From: Pseudobutyrivibrio sp. UBA3626
GTDB lineage: Bacteria; Bacillota; Clostridia; Lachnospirales; Lachnospiraceae
Direction: 5' to 3'
NCBI GenBank assembly: GCA_002373675.1
Contig: DFLF01000016.1
Coordinates: forward strand, 215,015-279,014
DNA: 64,000 bases
The notes under the pieces are model-generated. The model did no database searches. It was not told where the DNA came from and was given only the letters and a program-made list of their open reading frames with translations. Each line of letters opens with the position of its first letter. Within the stretch, counting starts at the first letter, position 1. This document shows positions 28,063 to 36,803 of this stretch, in pieces. The position numbers and the translations under genes were made by a program.

Positions 28063-29253
28063 ATGAATTTGTCTCTAGATATGTATCAGACAATGGGCAT
28101 AGCTGTTATTGTACTTTTGATTGGTGGTTGGCTTCGCTCCAAAATTCGAATTATTGATAGGTTTTGTATCCCTGCACCTGTCGTAGGGGGACTGCTTTAT
28201 GCAATATTAATGACGTTTCTTCATGGGTTTGGTGTATTGAATCTTGAATATGATGATACATTAAAGGATATATGCATGGTTGCATTTTTTACAACGGTTG
28301 GATTCCAGGCGGATTTCAAGGCGATAAAAAAGGGAGGAAAGAGTCTTGTAATCTTTTTGATTCTTGTTGTTGTGTTGATATTTACACAGAATGGAGTCGC
28401 ATTAGGTGTATCGCGATTAATAGGAGTGGATAGTCTGCTTGGTCTATGTACAGGTTCTATTCCTATGGTGGGAGGACATGGAACAGCAGGAGCTTTTGGC
28501 CCTATACTTGAGGATTTTGGAATGCAGAGTGCCACAACGATATGTACTGCGGCAGCAACATTTGGTCTTGTTACAGGTTCCCTTATGGGTGGACCTGTTG
28601 GACAAATGCTTATTAAAAGGCATAAGCTCTGTAAAGAAAATGAAAAAACAACAAAGGAAGAAATAGTAGAAGATAACGACCGTTTTGAGGCATCTTATAA
28701 AAGATTTGCATCTGCAATCTATCAAATTGCTATTGCTATGGCACTTGGAACAATCGTTTCGTGGTTGCTTTCTAAGACGGGAATGACACTTCCAGCATAC
28801 ATAGGCGGAATGATAATAGCTGTTATTATGCGAAATGTTGGAGATAGAACAAGTAGGGTTAGTATCAAAACAAAAGAAATAGGAGTAGTAGGTGAGATAA
28901 GCCTTTCTCTGTTTCTGGGAATTGCGATGATTACGCTTAAGTTATGGCAGCTTGCAAGTCTTGCCATACCATTTTTGATTTTACTTTTGGCGCAGACAGT
29001 TGTCATGTTCTTGTTCGCATACTTTGTTGTATTTTCCGTAATGGGAAGGGATTATGATGCGGCAGTCCTTTCCTCTGGAATATGTGGCTTTGGAATGGGA
29101 GCTACGCCAAATGCTATGGCTAATATGCAGGCTATTACTCAGAAATACGTCTTTTCTATTAAGGCATTTCTTATTGTACCTATAGTAGGTGGAATGTTTG
29201 TTGATTTTATAAATAGTCTTATAGTTACACTGTTTATTAATATTTTGGTATAA
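28063..29253 (+). CDS. gltS: Sodium/glutamate symporter (GltS family)
   Basis: A 396-residue integral membrane protein with about ten helices. GltS features are CIPAPVVGGLLYA, TVGFQADFKAIKKGGK, GSIPMVGGHGTAGAFGPIL (near 140) and GFGMGATPNAMANMQAI (near 345). The family imports glutamate with Na+. ATG follows GAAGGGGG. The close spacing after the TAXI binding protein suggests joint expression and possibly joint function, which is unusual because GltS proteins normally work alone. Confidence 0.92.
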   Translation: MNLSLDMYQTMGIAVIVLLIGGWLRSKIRIIDRFCIPAPVVGGLLYAILMTFLHGFGVLNLEYDDTLKDICMVAFFTTVGFQADFKAIKKGGKSLVIFLILVVVLIFTQNGVALGVSRLIGVDSLLGLCTGSIPMVGGHGTAGAFGPILEDFGMQSATTICTAAATFGLVTGSLMGGPVGQMLIKRHKLCKENEKTTKEEIVEDNDRFEASYKRFASAIYQIAIAMALGTIVSWLLSKTGMTLPAYIGGMIIAVIMRNVGDRTSRVSIKTKEIGVVGEISLSLFLGIAMITLKLWQLASLAIPFLILLLAQTVVMFLFAYFVVFSVMGRDYDAAVLSSGICGFGMGATPNAMANMQAITQKYVFSIKAFLIVPIVGGMFVDFINSLIVTLFINILV

Positions 29254-29337
29254 AAGAAGAATTTTTTCATTATAATGTAGTATAATTATTTACGGAGTTG
29301 CTAAATTGGTACTTGAAAATGAAATGGGGTGTTTATT

Positions 29338-30186
29338 ATGGGAAAAGGTATTTCAAAGTTATTTAGGAAGATTTTATTTGCTCCGGTAGTTACAGGAATT
29401 GGATATTTGGCTGCAATTATGCCAAGAATGTTTCAAAGACCAACATTTGAATTGATTGAGAAAAAACGTCTGTATGCTCACAGAGGTTTATATGATAATA
29501 AGACAGATGCGCCAGAGAATTCCATGAAAGCGTTCAAGAAGGCAATAGATGCAGGATTTGGAATTGAGCTTGACGTTCAACTTACGAAAGACGAAAGAGT
29601 TGTTGTTTTTCATGATTTCGATCTTAAAAGAATATGTAATGTTGATAAGAAGGTAAAAGACCTCACATATGCTGAAATTTCAAAGCTAAATATATTGGAT
29701 ACGGATTGTAAGATACCACTTTTTGAAGACGTTCTTGAACTGGTGGATGGTAAGGTTCCTCTTATTATAGAATATAAATTGCCTGATTTTAAGACAGATA
29801 TCTGTGAGATAGTAGATGGAATGTTACAGTATTATAATGGTTCATACTGCATTGAATCTTTCCATCCGATGGCTGTTTTCTGGTATAGAATTAAGAGACC
29901 GGAAGTTGTAAGAGGAATATTATCAAGCGACTATGTGGCAACAGGCGATGTAGAGGGCGCATCTCCAATAGTTATGTCAATGTCGAAGAATTTGCTTTTT
30001 AACTTTATTATCAGGCCGGATTTTGTGGCTTATGATTGCAGATTCTTTACAAATCCATCCAGACAGATTTGTAAAAAGCTTTTTAAAGCACCATCTGTTG
30101 CATGGACAATAAAGAGCCAAAAGGAATTAGAACTTAGACAGGATGATTATGATGTGTTCATCTTCGAAGGATTTATTCCTGAATAG
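29338..30186 (+). CDS. Glycerophosphodiester phosphodiesterase
   Basis: A 282-residue GDPD-family TIM-barrel enzyme that splits glycerophosphodiesters to glycerol-3-phosphate and an alcohol. Catalytic and metal residues are seen in YAHRGLYD (His-Arg), APENSMKAF (Glu), IELDVQLTKDERVVVFHD (Glu-x-Asp and His) and IEYK. A hydrophobic stretch at the N terminus (residues 15-32) may anchor it to the membrane. ATG 29338 follows GGGGTG; GTG at 29329 is an alternative. Confidence 0.9.
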   Translation: MGKGISKLFRKILFAPVVTGIGYLAAIMPRMFQRPTFELIEKKRLYAHRGLYDNKTDAPENSMKAFKKAIDAGFGIELDVQLTKDERVVVFHDFDLKRICNVDKKVKDLTYAEISKLNILDTDCKIPLFEDVLELVDGKVPLIIEYKLPDFKTDICEIVDGMLQYYNGSYCIESFHPMAVFWYRIKRPEVVRGILSSDYVATGDVEGASPIVMSMSKNLLFNFIIRPDFVAYDCRFFTNPSRQICKKLFKAPSVAWTIKSQKELELRQDDYDVFIFEGFIPE

Positions 30187-30221
30187 AATATAAATTATAA
30201 TGTATTGGGAGAATTTTTTAT

Positions 30222-32645
30222 ATGTTTTCTACGGCAAAGTGGTTCAAACATTACGGGGTTCCAAAAGAAAGATTTGTCAAATATAATGATATAATTCAAC
30301 AGGGTAATGATACAAGTCTTGGTGTTATAGTTGTATTGGATGCTTTGGTGTTAACTACATTTACAGTGTTTAAATATATAGCTGATTGGCCGCTTGATGC
30401 AATGATTATTTTTACTATTGTTGAGATTATTATTGCGTTAAGCTATTTTGTACTTGCTAAGTCCACAGAGGGATATCATTATATATTCTTTTATTTAACT
30501 GTGGAAGTTATGATAGTTTTTGGCACATATGCTATGTCTTTAGAAGACGCAAGTACTATTTTCTTGTACCCCGCAGTTGCTGTATTGTTGCCACTGTTCT
30601 ATATGCACAATATGGTGTCTAATTGCCTGTTCTTCGGGATTAATTATGCTGTATTTCTATTGTTGGCATTTTTTGGTCCTGATGAACTGGAATATATGCA
30701 AAGATACGTAGTGGTTGTGGGAGTTTTTACTCTGGTGGGACTTATAATTCACTATGTATATCAATCTAATAGACTTAGGGAATTGATTAATTATCAGGAT
30801 AGTCTTGAGAAACAATATGCTTTAGAGATTTCTTCAAGCTTTGATCCATTGTCTAAGCTTCTTAGGCGTAGAGCTTTTATTCGTCTTGCAGAAAAACAGA
30901 TTAAAGAGCATTCATCAAATGACTTTATGATTCTGGGAATAATTGATATAGATCATTTTAAGCTTATAAATGATACATATGGACATCAAGTGGGTGATGA
31001 GACAGTAACGGTTATAGGACAGGTGTTATCAGATGAACTGGATGTTACTTTAGTTGCGCCGGAAGAAGGCAGCTTTACTTTGGACTTCGACTATGATTAT
31101 GGCAATCTGGCAGGAAGACTTGGGGGAGATGAATTTATATTCCTAATCAAGTCGGTGGTTAATATTGATGATGGAAATCGTCTTATGCAATCTCTTATTG
31201 ACAGACTGAATAGGACATCTTTTGGAGGAATTAAGACAATTCAAGGCTCCATAGGAATAGTTCCAATTGATAAAGAAGGCCTGTCATTTGATGCTTTATA
31301 TCATGAAGCTGATATTGCACTTTATTCTGCCAAGAATTCAGGAAGAAACAGATGTGTTGTATATAAAGAGGGGATGAAAGAAAGCAAAATTAATTCTGGA
31401 ATAGACTCTCTGACAGGGCTTTTTGAAGTCAAAACATTTAAGAAAAAGGTGGTTCGTCACCTGAGTGATAATATGGGTAAGAAAGAATCGATTGTCCATA
31501 TCGATATTGAGAATTTCAAGGCATTTAATGCAAAATACGGCTTTGATAAAGGTGATGAATTGCTAGTTAAGGTTGCTGAAGCGCTTAAGAGAGTATTTGA
31601 GGATGATTTGATTTCAAGATTCTCTAGTGATCATTTTGTTATTCTTACAAGCACAAAAAATGATATTAAGAATAGAATCGAAGAAGTAAATGCATTGGTT
31701 AATGATGATTTGCCTGATTTTGTTAACGTTCTTAGGGTGGGCGTCTATGATATCGACAGAAGTAAACCTGTTGATGTTAATCTTGCGTGTGATAATGCCA
31801 AGTTTGCATGTGATACAATTCGTGGAAGATATGATGTGATTCTTCAAAGATTCGATGAGAATCTTGAGATGAGAAGAGACAAGTACCAATATGTAATAGA
31901 TCATATTGACGATGCTATAAGCAATAATCAAATCAAGATTTATTTTCAGCCCATCATTGATGTTCAAACTAAGAAGCCACATAGTATAGAAGCTCTTGCC
32001 AGATGGGAATCGGATGAATATGGAATGCTTCCACCATGTGACTTTATTGAGACTTTAGAACAGACAAGGCTTATTCATAAGCTTGATATGTATATTGTTG
32101 AGACCATATGTAAAGAATACGAGAAAACTAAAGATAAGTATGGTGAAGAACTTCTTCCGGTTTCGGTTAATCTGTCACAGCGGGATTTTGAATTGATTGA
32201 TGTTGTAGATTCTATAGAAACTATGGCGCGTAAATATAATCTGCCACGTTATATGCTTCATATTGAAATTACGGAGTCTACTATGACAGAGAACAGGGAA
32301 TATCTGAAAAGTGTATCTGAAAGGTTTGAGGAACTGGGATATGAGATTTGGATGGATGATTTTGGTTCGGGATACTCGTCTCTTAATGTATTAAAAGACT
32401 TCATGTTTGATGTAATCAAGTTCGATATGGGATTCTTGAAAGGTCACGCAGCCCGATCTCATATCATACTTAAAAATATGATGAATATGTGTAAAGACCT
32501 TGGCGTTAAGACATTAATAGAGGGCGTGGAGACAGAGGAGCAATTTGAATTTATCAAAAGTATAGGATGCGATTATTGTCAAGGCTACTTATTTAGTAAG
32601 CCGCTTCCTAATAGAGATTTAATAACCTTTTTGCGTGGACAATAG
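30222..32645 (+). CDS. Membrane GGDEF-GGDEF-EAL protein
   Basis: An 807-residue cyclic-di-GMP protein. Residues 25-190 form about six membrane helices. The first GGDEF domain (about 205-380) has RLGGDEFIF and should be catalytic. The second (about 390-550) has RFSSDHFVIL in place of GGDEF and is degenerate. The EAL domain (about 565-800) has SIEALARW, EITESTM, MDDFGSGYSSLN and IEGVETEEQ, so it keeps the catalytic set. Whether the protein makes or degrades c-di-GMP in vivo cannot be told. GGGAG precedes the ATG. Confidence 0.93.
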   Translation: MFSTAKWFKHYGVPKERFVKYNDIIQQGNDTSLGVIVVLDALVLTTFTVFKYIADWPLDAMIIFTIVEIIIALSYFVLAKSTEGYHYIFFYLTVEVMIVFGTYAMSLEDASTIFLYPAVAVLLPLFYMHNMVSNCLFFGINYAVFLLLAFFGPDELEYMQRYVVVVGVFTLVGLIIHYVYQSNRLRELINYQDSLEKQYALEISSSFDPLSKLLRRRAFIRLAEKQIKEHSSNDFMILGIIDIDHFKLINDTYGHQVGDETVTVIGQVLSDELDVTLVAPEEGSFTLDFDYDYGNLAGRLGGDEFIFLIKSVVNIDDGNRLMQSLIDRLNRTSFGGIKTIQGSIGIVPIDKEGLSFDALYHEADIALYSAKNSGRNRCVVYKEGMKESKINSGIDSLTGLFEVKTFKKKVVRHLSDNMGKKESIVHIDIENFKAFNAKYGFDKGDELLVKVAEALKRVFEDDLISRFSSDHFVILTSTKNDIKNRIEEVNALVNDDLPDFVNVLRVGVYDIDRSKPVDVNLACDNAKFACDTIRGRYDVILQRFDENLEMRRDKYQYVIDHIDDAISNNQIKIYFQPIIDVQTKKPHSIEALARWESDEYGMLPPCDFIETLEQTRLIHKLDMYIVETICKEYEKTKDKYGEELLPVSVNLSQRDFELIDVVDSIETMARKYNLPRYMLHIEITESTMTENREYLKSVSERFEELGYEIWMDDFGSGYSSLNVLKDFMFDVIKFDMGFLKGHAARSHIILKNMMNMCKDLGVKTLIEGVETEEQFEFIKSIGCDYCQGYLFSKPLPNRDLITFLRGQ

Positions 32646-32674
32646 TATTAGTTGGGTGTGCCAGAGAGATAGTA

Positions 32675-33169
32675 ATGAAAGAATTTGAGAATGCTTTATC
32701 TAATTATATAAAAGATTTTGCAAATGGCGGAGCAATCCGCCATTTTGTTGAATTGGGATATAATGTTGAAGAAATTAAATCTTCTTTAGATTTTCCAATG
32801 AGTATAGATGAAGTGGCACTTATTGTCTGGAAAGAGTATGTTGACACAAAAAAGATATGTTTTAATGAAGAAGAAATGGACAGAGATTATATAGTTAAGA
32901 CTAGTTATGTAAAAGACTATGATAAGTATGGAAAAACAAGTCTTCGCAAAGTTGAAACAAAAGAATTTGTAGGGGCGAAATCATATATTCCCTGTGATTT
33001 TGGAAAGAGAATATATCAGGATAAGGAAGGATTTCTTGAAGTTTTAAATAAACTAAAGGGAGAACAGAAGGCTATGATAGATAATTTGCCCTGGCCCCTT
33101 GAAAAAGTGTATGTGGATTTGTCAACACCTCTTGGTGAGGCGGTGCGTGCCTTCTACTCATTTTCTTAA
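32675..33169 (+). CDS. Unrecognised 164-residue protein
   Basis: I do not recognise a family. The protein is soluble, rich in charged residues and aromatics, with no signal or membrane helix. It ends with a conserved-looking segment around NLPWPLEKVYVDLSTPLG. It lies 29 bases after the GGDEF-EAL gene and 47 bases before the AlaX-like gene, all in one direction, so it may be co-transcribed. Codon use resembles its neighbours, supporting a real gene. Confidence 0.65.
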   Translation: MKEFENALSNYIKDFANGGAIRHFVELGYNVEEIKSSLDFPMSIDEVALIVWKEYVDTKKICFNEEEMDRDYIVKTSYVKDYDKYGKTSLRKVETKEFVGAKSYIPCDFGKRIYQDKEGFLEVLNKLKGEQKAMIDNLPWPLEKVYVDLSTPLGEAVRAFYSFS

Positions 33170-33216
33170 GAAGGAAATTATAATAATAAAAAGTTTGAAA
33201 GGAATATACTTAATAA

Positions 33217-34437
33217 ATGACATATAAATTATATGATGTAAAGCCTTATGATACGAAATTTGATGCTATAGTAGTTAAAGTAATTAAAGAGGGAAATAAA
33301 ACAGTCATAGTTCTTGACAAGACGCTGTTTTTTCCGGAAGAAGGAGGACAAAGCCCGGACAAAGGCGTAATTATATTTGAAGACAGGTCAATTAATATTG
33401 TGGATGTTCAGATAAAGGATGATGTGATTTATCATTATGCTGAAAGCGATGCAAGTTTTTTGGTGGAGCAGTCCCCGGTTTCTGGAGAAATTGATTTTTC
33501 TCATCGTTTTTCCAATATGCAACAACATACCGGTGAACACATTTTTTCCGGTCTTGCGAAAAAGCATTTTGGATGTACAAATGTTGGATTTCATCTTAGC
33601 GATAATGAAGTTACCTTTGATTATGATAAACCTCTTACGTCAGAAGAGATACAATTTCTGGAGACAGAGGTTAATAATGTCATATATGAGAATCGTAAAG
33701 TGACAGCTTATTATCCTGATAAAGAAGAATTGTTAAACCTAGATTATAGAAGCAAGAAAGAAATAGAGGGTGATGTTAGACTGGTTGAGATAGAAGGAAT
33801 AGATTTGTGTGCATGCTGTGCGCCTCATGTAAGAAGTACTGGAGAAATCGGAATATGTAAGGTGGTAAATTACATTAATTATAAAGGGGGAGTGAGAATA
33901 AGTATACTGTGCGGAAGAAGAGCCTTAGAGCTTTTTAGAAAGCTTGATAATACAACTAAAGATATTAGTAAATCCTTAAGTGCCAGGAGAGAAGATCTTG
34001 CAGAAGAGGTTAATAGATTAAGTGATTCTCTGCATAATGCTGAATACAAATTGATGGATATGGAAAAACAATATCTGGATTTAACATTTGAGAATATCGT
34101 TGCGCTTAAAGAGGGAAAGCATTCTCTGTCTAAACATATAATTACAGATGATTGTATAATTCTAAAGCTTGATGGCTTTAATAATAATTCTCTTAGGGGA
34201 ATTGTAAATAATCTAAAGGAAAAGTATCCGGATTTGCTAGTGGGAGCTATTCAAAGAGTGGAGAAGGGATATTTCTTTATAATTGGAAGTGGCAAGATAG
34301 ATTGTAAAAAGGTATCTACGTATCTACGGGATAACTATGGAGCTAAGGGTGGTGGCTCATCTTTGATGATTCAGGGTAATCTTGATACAGACTTATCAAT
34401 AGAAGATGTTACTAAGATATACGAGGATATGTTATAA
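33217..34437 (+). CDS. Alanyl-tRNA editing protein (AlaX-like, with DHHA1 domain)
   Basis: A 406-residue trans-editing enzyme expected to hydrolyse Ser- or Gly-tRNA(Ala). The N-terminal part resembles the AlaRS beta-barrel domain (LFFPEEGGQSPDKG). The editing zinc site has HTGEH (near 107) and CACCAPHVRSTGEIG (near 198). A coiled-coil segment (about 240-285) leads to a DHHA1-like C-terminal domain with GAKGGGSSLMIQG. The length fits the long AlaX class. Spacing suggests co-transcription with the next gene. Confidence 0.88.
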   Translation: MTYKLYDVKPYDTKFDAIVVKVIKEGNKTVIVLDKTLFFPEEGGQSPDKGVIIFEDRSINIVDVQIKDDVIYHYAESDASFLVEQSPVSGEIDFSHRFSNMQQHTGEHIFSGLAKKHFGCTNVGFHLSDNEVTFDYDKPLTSEEIQFLETEVNNVIYENRKVTAYYPDKEELLNLDYRSKKEIEGDVRLVEIEGIDLCACCAPHVRSTGEIGICKVVNYINYKGGVRISILCGRRALELFRKLDNTTKDISKSLSARREDLAEEVNRLSDSLHNAEYKLMDMEKQYLDLTFENIVALKEGKHSLSKHIITDDCIILKLDGFNNNSLRGIVNNLKEKYPDLLVGAIQRVEKGYFFIIGSGKIDCKKVSTYLRDNYGAKGGGSSLMIQGNLDTDLSIEDVTKIYEDML

Positions 34438-34471
34438 TCAGTAAAGTATATAATATAAAAGTGGGGAAGTT

Positions 34472-35362
34472 ATGAAGAAGATTTCCAAGAATGAAAGTGT
34501 CAGATATCAATTATATAATCATGCATCTAAAGTTGTAGAAGGGAAATACTATTGCAGGGCCATAAATGATTTATTAAATGCAGATATAAGATTCTGCGAT
34601 AATTGCCCTTTGTACGGTGGGAGAAGCATTGATGAAAATAATATTTTTATGCCTCAGTGTTTTTATTTTGATATTGTTAATGGCTTCTCGGATTATATGA
34701 GTCCGAAGGAGCAGAAAGAAAGGATGTATGGGCTTATAACTGCCGGACTTGCTACGCATTTTCCAGAGTATTTAGAGGATGATGAGAGGGGCAAAAGGTT
34801 TGCGATTATAGAACAGGCCATAATATATGCTGGAAATGCACATGTTGGTCGTCACAGAAAAGGTACTCATATGCCTTATATTGCTCATCCTATGGAAACT
34901 ATGATGATAACGGCGCATTTGACAGATGATATTGAGACCATAGCTGCGGCGGCTCTTCATGATGTTGTTGAAGACACTGAATATACATATGAAGATATCA
35001 GACTGGCTTTTGGCGAAAAAGTGGCAAGGCTTGTTGGAGAAGAAAGCGAAGACAAAAGAGAAGGCCAGGACAAGTCTCTTACATGGCGTATTCGTAAAGA
35101 GGAGACTATTAATGGTACAAGAAGTAAGTCGCTCGAAGCAAAGAAGATCATGCTTGCGGATAAACTGTCAAATCTTAGAGCGAGCAGAAGAGATTATAGG
35201 AAAATAGGTCTACAAATGTGGGATAAATTCAATATGAAAGACCCTTCTCAGCAGAAGTGGTATTATACATCGGTACTTCAGGTGTTAGAAGATTTAAAAG
35301 ATACCCCGGAATACAGAGAGGCAGAAGAAATAGTGAGGGAAATATTCAAGGAAGTTATCTGA
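34472..35362 (+). CDS. HD-domain phosphohydrolase (RelA/SpoT hydrolase-like)
   Basis: A 296-residue protein with an HD metal-dependent phosphohydrolase domain similar to the hydrolase part of RelA/SpoT and MESH1. Motifs are PYIAHPMETMMI (His), AAALHDVVEDTEYTYEDI (His-Asp and Glu-Asp) and KIMLADKLSNLRA. The first 60 residues carry a short cysteine motif, RFCDNCPLYGG, not typical of small alarmone hydrolases. Hydrolysis of (p)ppGpp is possible but not shown. GTGGGGAAG precedes the ATG. Confidence 0.75.
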   Translation: MKKISKNESVRYQLYNHASKVVEGKYYCRAINDLLNADIRFCDNCPLYGGRSIDENNIFMPQCFYFDIVNGFSDYMSPKEQKERMYGLITAGLATHFPEYLEDDERGKRFAIIEQAIIYAGNAHVGRHRKGTHMPYIAHPMETMMITAHLTDDIETIAAAALHDVVEDTEYTYEDIRLAFGEKVARLVGEESEDKREGQDKSLTWRIRKEETINGTRSKSLEAKKIMLADKLSNLRASRRDYRKIGLQMWDKFNMKDPSQQKWYYTSVLQVLEDLKDTPEYREAEEIVREIFKEVI

Positions 35363-35409
35363 CAATTCGTATAAAAATAAAAAATTTTTAGAAAATTCAC
35401 GAAAAGGTG

Positions 35410-35438
35410 TTGATTATTTTATATTTCCTTGATATAAT
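35410..35438 (+). promoter_or_regulatory. Promoter of the 35547-36652 gene pair
   Basis: TTGATT (35410-35415) and TATAAT (35433-35438) with a 17-base spacer. Transcription from here would give a leader of roughly 100 bases. Confidence 0.65.
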
Positions 35439-35449
35439 GTGAATAGGTA

Positions 35450-35546
35450 AATAGGTCTAGGGGATAAGTGCCCCCAAAATTAGACATGATTTACAAATCA
35501 CAAGGAGCAATGCTCGTGACAAATACTAAAGGGAGGAGGATGTGTT
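35450..35546 (+). promoter_or_regulatory. Structured 5' leader
   Basis: The leader can fold into at least three small hairpins: GTCTAGGGG with CCCC and TAGAC arms (about 35455-35485), TGATTT/AAATCA (about 35487-35502) and GAGC-AAT-GCTC (near 35506-35516), then a strong GGGAGGAGG ribosome site. It matches no riboswitch class I can name. Confidence 0.35.
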
Positions 35547-36338
35547 ATGAGTAGCTTTGGTACTATTACAACTAGTCATGAATTAAACACATATAGAATC
35601 CCGGATGGTATTAGGTCTGTTGATGTTAATCTGAAGCCGGATAAGCCTGTTATGCAGGATAAGAAGGTGGATACGGGCGTATCAGTGAACGAGTATGGCG
35701 ACGAGTTTCTACGAAGCAGTATTGTTAAGACGGACGATGGTGCAGTGTACGAGAAACCAAGAGTCAGTGAAGACGATAAGGCAAGGGTTCCTGAAGAAGA
35801 GGAGTTGCCTAAGATCGATTCATTAATAGGGTATACAGCTGCACAGGTTGAAGAGTTTTACTACGAAGGCCGTATCTCTCGTTATGATTATGATGTCAAG
35901 ATGGAACAGAAGAGAGAACTTATTCAGTCTGAGTCTGATGTTGTAGATAACGGTTCTAGGGATGCCAAGAGTGTAATTGGTACGGCTAATGATGCGAAGG
36001 CTATAAACTCTCAAGAAGCCGTTGCATCTGAAAGCGCTAAGAAGGAAGATGCGAAAGACATAGACAAGAAGGCTGAAGAGAGTGAGAGACAAGTCAAGGC
36101 AAGTAGTGACGAGATTTATAAGACTCGCAAGAATGAGATGGATGATGTTATATCCGACGCAAGAGAGCGAGACAAAGTGTTTAATGCACAGATGATGTCT
36201 ATTAACAATGAGCAACGTAGTAATGAGGAATTTGAGATAATAGAATCTGGAAATGATCCGCTAGCAACATTCAAAGTGGTTCAGAATCTTAATAATCTAG
36301 GTTCAGGCGTAGAAGGTGGCACATGGAACATAGCGTAG
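35547..36338 (+). CDS. Unrecognised 263-residue protein, first of a pair
   Basis: No family is recognised. The protein is hydrophilic, rich in Asp, Glu, Lys and Ser, with no signal peptide or membrane helix. Residues 130-240 are likely helical or coiled-coil, with many alanine/lysine/glutamate heptad-like stretches. A strong promoter, a leader and GGGAGGAGG suggest high expression. Its end overlaps the next gene by 16 bases, so the two are translationally coupled. An export-related or cell-surface structural role is possible but unsupported. Confidence 0.75.
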   Translation: MSSFGTITTSHELNTYRIPDGIRSVDVNLKPDKPVMQDKKVDTGVSVNEYGDEFLRSSIVKTDDGAVYEKPRVSEDDKARVPEEEELPKIDSLIGYTAAQVEEFYYEGRISRYDYDVKMEQKRELIQSESDVVDNGSRDAKSVIGTANDAKAINSQEAVASESAKKEDAKDIDKKAEESERQVKASSDEIYKTRKNEMDDVISDARERDKVFNAQMMSINNEQRSNEEFEIIESGNDPLATFKVVQNLNNLGSGVEGGTWNIA

Positions 36339-36652
36339 GTAAAGTAGGAAGTGGCTTTTCTCAGGTTAAACCATTATCATATGGTTTATCTAATAAATCA
36401 GTAACATCTGCATCATTTGCTGAATCGATGCAGGCAGTAGGAGGAAGTGAAAATGTAGGACTTGTGACTCCGACACAATATCCTAATGCAAGACTCGTTT
36501 CTCCACTTGAGAAAGCTGATGAGACAGTTAGAGTATCAAAGGCATATAATGAAGTAGCAAGTGCTTTTGAAGGCGTAACAAATGGTTATAATAGAGAGAG
36601 CAAAGGAACTAATTACGGTATGGTTGGTGCTACAGTTGATGTGTACGCATAA
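36323..36652 (+). CDS. Unrecognised 109-residue protein, second of a pair
   Basis: No family is recognised. A Ser/Gly/Ala/Val-rich small protein without a signal peptide, ending in an aromatic-hydrophobic stretch (GMVGATVDVYA). It starts inside the preceding gene (GGTGG ribosome site inside the upstream coding sequence) and is closed by a perfect terminator, so the two genes form a complete operon. Partnered expression suggests the proteins interact. Confidence 0.72.
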   Translation: MEHSVGKVGSGFSQVKPLSYGLSNKSVTSASFAESMQAVGGSENVGLVTPTQYPNARLVSPLEKADETVRVSKAYNEVASAFEGVTNGYNRESKGTNYGMVGATVDVYA

Positions 36653-36674
36653 TATGTGATTTGTAATTAATGTA

Positions 36675-36705
36675 GAGGCTTCGCTATAGAGCGAAGCCTC
36701 TTTTT
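36675..36705 (+). terminator. Intrinsic terminator of the unknown gene pair
   Basis: GAGGCTTCGCT (36675-36685) and AGCGAAGCCTC (36690-36700) form a perfect 11-bp stem with loop ATAG, followed by five T. Confidence 0.93.
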
Positions 36706-36729
36706 GGGTATAATTTTATCAGGAGCTTG

Positions 36730-36759
36730 TTGAAAAAGCTTCACAATCTATAATATAAT
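36730..36759 (+). promoter_or_regulatory. Promoter of RNA methyltransferase gene
   Basis: TTGAAA (36730-36735) and TATAAT (36754-36759) with an 18-base spacer, 44 bases before the ATG. A second TATAAT is centred near 36751. Confidence 0.5.
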
Positions 36760-36803
36760 TGTAGGTAGCGGATTTTTATTAGATTTAATGTGGAATTATA
36801 GAT

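Noticed and set aside
35450..35546. c-di-GMP or other riboswitch in the leader before the unknown pair
   Set aside because: The conserved core bases of known classes are not seen; only small local hairpins are present.
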